Assembly: GCA_964342835.1 (NCBI GenBank) | Contig: CAYFGJ010000038.1 | Location: forward strand, 1 to 9,251 | Direction: 5' to 3' | DNA length: 9,251 bases | Source: GCA-2716945 sp964342835 | Lineage (GTDB): Bacteria > Pseudomonadota > Gammaproteobacteria > GCA-002705445 > GCA-002716945 | Part shown: positions 7,293-9,251 of the stretch, in pieces | How positions within the stretch are numbered: the stretch's first letter is position 1 | Layout: each line of letters opens with the position of its first letter | Notes under the pieces: generated by a model | Seen by the model: only the letters and a program-made list of their open reading frames with translations | Database searches by the model: none | Told to the model about the DNA's origin: nothing | Made by a program: the position numbers and the translations under genes

Positions 7293-8189
7293 ATGATTTA
7301 TAAAGGATTGAAAATAGAAAATACATTTGCAGAAGCTTTTAATATGAAAGCTAGTCGAATAATTGTAACTGCAGAAAATGATAAATGGGCAAAACATGCA
7401 TGTGATTCTTTCACAGGTTTTGCAACTTCAGTAATTGCTTGTGGTATAGAATCAGGAATTGAAAAGAAACTAAATAAAAATGAAACTCCTGATGGTAGAT
7501 CTGGTTATTCAATATTATTATTCTCAATGTCTAGATCTGAATTAGAAAAACAATTGGAAATTAGAGTTGGACAATGTATTTTAACATGTCCATCAACAGC
7601 AGTATTCTCCGGTATTGATAGTGATGACAAAATTCCATTAGGGAAAAATTTAAGATATTTTGGTGATGGTAATCAGATTGCAAAGAAAATTGATGGTGAA
7701 AGATACTGGCGTATTCCTGTAATGGATGGCGAGTTCTTATGTCAAGAAATGACATCTCGAGTTGCCGCAATAGGTGGGGGTAATTTTCTTGTAATGAGTA
7801 CTGATAAAAAATCATGTCTAACAGCGTGTGAAATTGCTATTAATGCTATTAAGAATTGTGAAAATATTATTACTCCTTTTCCTGGCGGTGTTGTTAGATC
7901 AGGTTCAAAAGTAGGATCTAAATATAAGTCTTTAATTGCCTCTACAAATGATGCATTTTGTCCTACATTGCGCAATATTACCAAAAGTAATCTAACATCA
8001 AAAACAAATTGTGTTTTAGAAATTGTAATTAATGGATTGACTGAGAATGATATAAATAATGCAATTAAAATATCTATAAATGCTATTGCAAAATCCAAAA
8101 TAAAGAAGAATATTGTAGGTATTTCTGCTGGTAATTATGGCGGTAAACTAGGTCAGTACCATTTTCATTTAAGAAAGATAATGAAATGA
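7293..8189 (+). CDS. fhcD: Formyl-methylofuran:H4MPT formyltransferase (complex subunit D)
   Basis: FhcD transfers the formyl group between H4MPT and methylofuran (EC 2.3.1.101); in formaldehyde oxidation it runs from formyl-H4MPT to methylofuran. It is homologous to archaeal Ftr, and its 298 residues match the usual length of about 300. The N-terminus IENTFAEAFNMKASRIIVTA and the following TGFATSVIACGIESGIE (41-57) are typical. So are TPDGRSGYSILLFSMS (66-81), QCILTCPSTAVFSG (93-106), PFPGGVVRSGSKVGSKYK (193-210), FCPTLR and the C-terminal AGNYGGKLGQYHFHL. There is no signal peptide or membrane segment, in line with a soluble complex. It starts 2 bases after fhcA and overlaps fhcC by 4 bases (ATGA at 8186-8189), so D and C are probably translationally coupled. 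No Shine-Dalgarno sequence is evident. It is one of the better conserved proteins of the window. Confidence 0.96.
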   Translation: MIYKGLKIENTFAEAFNMKASRIIVTAENDKWAKHACDSFTGFATSVIACGIESGIEKKLNKNETPDGRSGYSILLFSMSRSELEKQLEIRVGQCILTCPSTAVFSGIDSDDKIPLGKNLRYFGDGNQIAKKIDGERYWRIPVMDGEFLCQEMTSRVAAIGGGNFLVMSTDKKSCLTACEIAINAIKNCENIITPFPGGVVRSGSKVGSKYKSLIASTNDAFCPTLRNITKSNLTSKTNCVLEIVINGLTENDINNAIKISINAIAKSKIKKNIVGISAGNYGGKLGQYHFHLRKIMK

Positions 8190-8980
8190 ACCCAGTAGTA
8201 ATTACACTTAAAGAGAAAATAAAAAACAGATTAGATATGAGATCGTTAACATCTTTTGATATAAAAAATATAAATAATTTAAAATCATTACCTATTCAAT
8301 ACGGAAAACATCAAATAAAACTTTCTGATATATTTACAATCAAGGGTAAAGATTTAAAAAATATAATTTTTAAGTCTTCATCAAATATGATTGATAATGT
8401 GGGTTATAAAATGAAAAATATGAAACTTACTATTTATGGAGATATTGGATATTCATTAGGAAAAAAAATGATATCAGGAACTCTTAAATTATATGGTAAT
8501 ACGAGTGACAATGCCTGCTCTGGTATAGTTGGAGGAGAAGTTTTTATCATGGGAAATGCTGGTAATTATTTTTGTTCTATGCCAGTTGGATTAAATGAAG
8601 GAATGAAAGATGGTTTTATTTACGTTAAAGGTTCTATTGGTAATAACTCAATTGAACGAATGAGACGAGGTACTATAATTATTAACGGAAATGTAGGAAA
8701 TAAATGTGTATATCAGATGATATCAGGTACGGTTGTTATTAAGGGTAAGATAAACAAAGATTTTTGCAAAGATGGAAAAAGAGGAACTATTATTACTAGG
8801 GATAATAAAATAAAATCATCATATAATGAAGTTGCAACTAACAAAGATTTTATTTATTTTTTTTACAAAAAAATAAAAGATACCTACAATATAAATATAC
8901 TCTCGAAAAATAATTCAATAAAAAGATTTTATGGTAGTAAAATATCCCCAAACAAAGTTGAGGTATTTTTGATTAAATAG
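8186..8980 (+). CDS. fhcC: Formyltransferase/hydrolase complex subunit C (FwdC-like beta-helix)
   Basis: This is the last gene of the fhcBADC run. It encodes 264 residues, close to the usual FhcC size. The family shares the right-handed beta-helix of the glutamate synthase large-subunit C-terminus and of FwdC/FmdC, and is a structural subunit of the complex. From about residue 78 the protein shows repeated turns of the form 'hydrophobic strand, G-x-h/a-G': LTIYGDIGYSLG, ISGTLKLYGN, VGGEVFIMGNAGNYFCSMP, DGFIYVKGSIGNN, RRGTIIINGNVGNKC and ISGTVVIKGKI. The N-terminal third (ITLKEKIKNRLDMRSLT...) and the Lys/Asn-rich C-terminal tail are less conserved. It starts inside the fhcD stop (ATGA) after an AG-rich stretch (AAGAAAGA at 8171-8178), the nearest thing to a ribosome-binding site in the window. 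Its stop lies 8 bases from the convergent thioredoxin-like gene. Confidence 0.9.
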   Translation: MNPVVITLKEKIKNRLDMRSLTSFDIKNINNLKSLPIQYGKHQIKLSDIFTIKGKDLKNIIFKSSSNMIDNVGYKMKNMKLTIYGDIGYSLGKKMISGTLKLYGNTSDNACSGIVGGEVFIMGNAGNYFCSMPVGLNEGMKDGFIYVKGSIGNNSIERMRRGTIIINGNVGNKCVYQMISGTVVIKGKINKDFCKDGKRGTIITRDNKIKSSYNEVATNKDFIYFFYKKIKDTYNINILSKNNSIKRFYGSKISPNKVEVFLIK

Positions 8981-8989
8981 TTTTTAATC
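8971..8989. terminator. Short perfect inverted repeat between convergent genes, possible weak bidirectional terminator
   Basis: GATTAAA (8971-8977) and TTTAATC (8983-8989) form a perfect 7-base stem around a 5-base loop. The stem starts in the last codons of fhcC, includes its TAG stop in the loop, and ends on the stop codon of the opposite gene. It has one G:C pair and no clean T tract on either side, so terminator activity would be weak. In AT-rich DNA it may be chance. The position between two convergent genes is the main support. Confidence 0.3.
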
Positions 8990-9251
8990 TAATTAGAATA
9001 ATCTTTTATTAATTTTAAAAAAAAATCTTCCATTTCAAATGATGCAAAATTTCTTTTGCCAACAGCTCTGTAAATCATTTTTCCATGTGGATCAATCAAA
9101 AATGTAGTAGGTAATCCAGGAACACCCCAATCTAATTCTAAATCCATATCAATAAATATAGGAAAAGTAATAGGGTTCGTTTTCAAAAAATCTTGAATAT
9201 TAGTTGGATCAGGCCCTACATGAATACCTAAAACAATAAACTTATTATTAT
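8989..9251 (-). CDS. TlpA/ResA-like thioredoxin-family protein, partial (N-terminus beyond right edge)
   Basis: Only the C-terminal 86 residues are in the window; the frame stays open to the edge at 9251. It reads as a thioredoxin fold of the TlpA/ResA/AhpC-TSA type: strand FIVLGIHVG, helix PTNIQDFLK, strand FPIFIDMD, the cis-proline segment WGVPGLPTTFLIDPHGK, strand IYRAVGKRNF, and a final helix up to DYSN. 'VPGLPTTFLID..G.I.....G' is the family hallmark. The active-site CxxC and any signal peptide or anchor would lie upstream and cannot be seen, so whether it is redox-active and extracytoplasmic is unknown. A TTG at 9186 in this frame is an internal Leu codon, not the start. The gene converges on fhcC with 8 bases between the stops. 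Nothing visible ties it to C1 metabolism, though such proteins help cytochrome c maturation. Confidence 0.85.
   Translation of the reverse strand, partial: NNKFIVLGIHVGPDPTNIQDFLKTNPITFPIFIDMDLELDWGVPGLPTTFLIDPHGKMIYRAVGKRNFASFEMEDFFLKLIKDYSN

Noticed and set aside
7561..8098. Two overlapping minus-strand open frames inside fhcD
   Set aside because: Both are antisense to the strongly conserved fhcD and show no recognisable domain or start signal.
9184..9186. TTG as start codon of a 65-residue protein at the right end
   Set aside because: The frame continues upstream to the window edge with thioredoxin-fold sequence (FIVLGIHVG...), so this TTG is an internal leucine codon.

Overview
The window is a very AT-rich (roughly 28% G+C by eye), densely packed piece of a bacterial chromosome. 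It carries most of the tetrahydromethanopterin (H4MPT)/methylofuran-linked pathway that oxidises formaldehyde to formate. The bacterial formyltransferase/hydrolase complex genes (fhcBADC) sit next to the bacterial-type dehydrogenase mtdB, which points to a methylotrophic bacterium rather than a methanogen or archaeon. The low G+C, gaps of a few bases and Lys/Asn/Ile-rich proteins suggest a streamlined genome, possibly a marine member of the Pseudomonadota. That placement is inference; nothing in the window fixes the taxon.

Layout: two divergent gene runs start from a 74-base gap (4314-4387). The minus-strand run, in transcription order, is a beta-ribofuranosylaminobenzene 5'-phosphate synthase (3351-4313), mtdB (2456-3346), an uncharacterised ATP-grasp protein of the methylotroph-associated type (1396-2487), mch (425-1393) and a RimK-like ATP-grasp ligase cut by the left edge (1-428). 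The plus-strand run is fhcB (4388-5638), fhcA (5641-7290), fhcD (7293-8189) and fhcC (8186-8980). A convergent thioredoxin/TlpA-like gene (8989-9251) is cut by the right edge.

How the genes work together: formaldehyde bound to (dephospho-)H4MPT becomes methylene-H4MPT. MtdB oxidises this to methenyl-H4MPT, and Mch hydrolyses that to formyl-H4MPT. FhcD moves the formyl group to methylofuran and FhcA releases it as formate; FhcB and FhcC are the remaining complex subunits. The RFAP synthase makes the pterin cofactor. The two ATP-grasp enzymes probably act on the pterin or furan cofactor. The formaldehyde-activating enzyme gene (fae) is not in this window.

Every complete gene is intact with conserved family motifs. 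No RNA gene, mobile element, CRISPR array or long repeat was seen, and no stretch over 300 bases lacks a gene. Points for a second look are the uncharacterised ATP-grasp gene, the glutamate-ligase-like gene beside mch, the loss of the catalytic Cys position in FhcB together with retention of a four-Cys motif, a consensus -10 box so close to fhcB that its mRNA may be leaderless, and the general lack of Shine-Dalgarno sequences.
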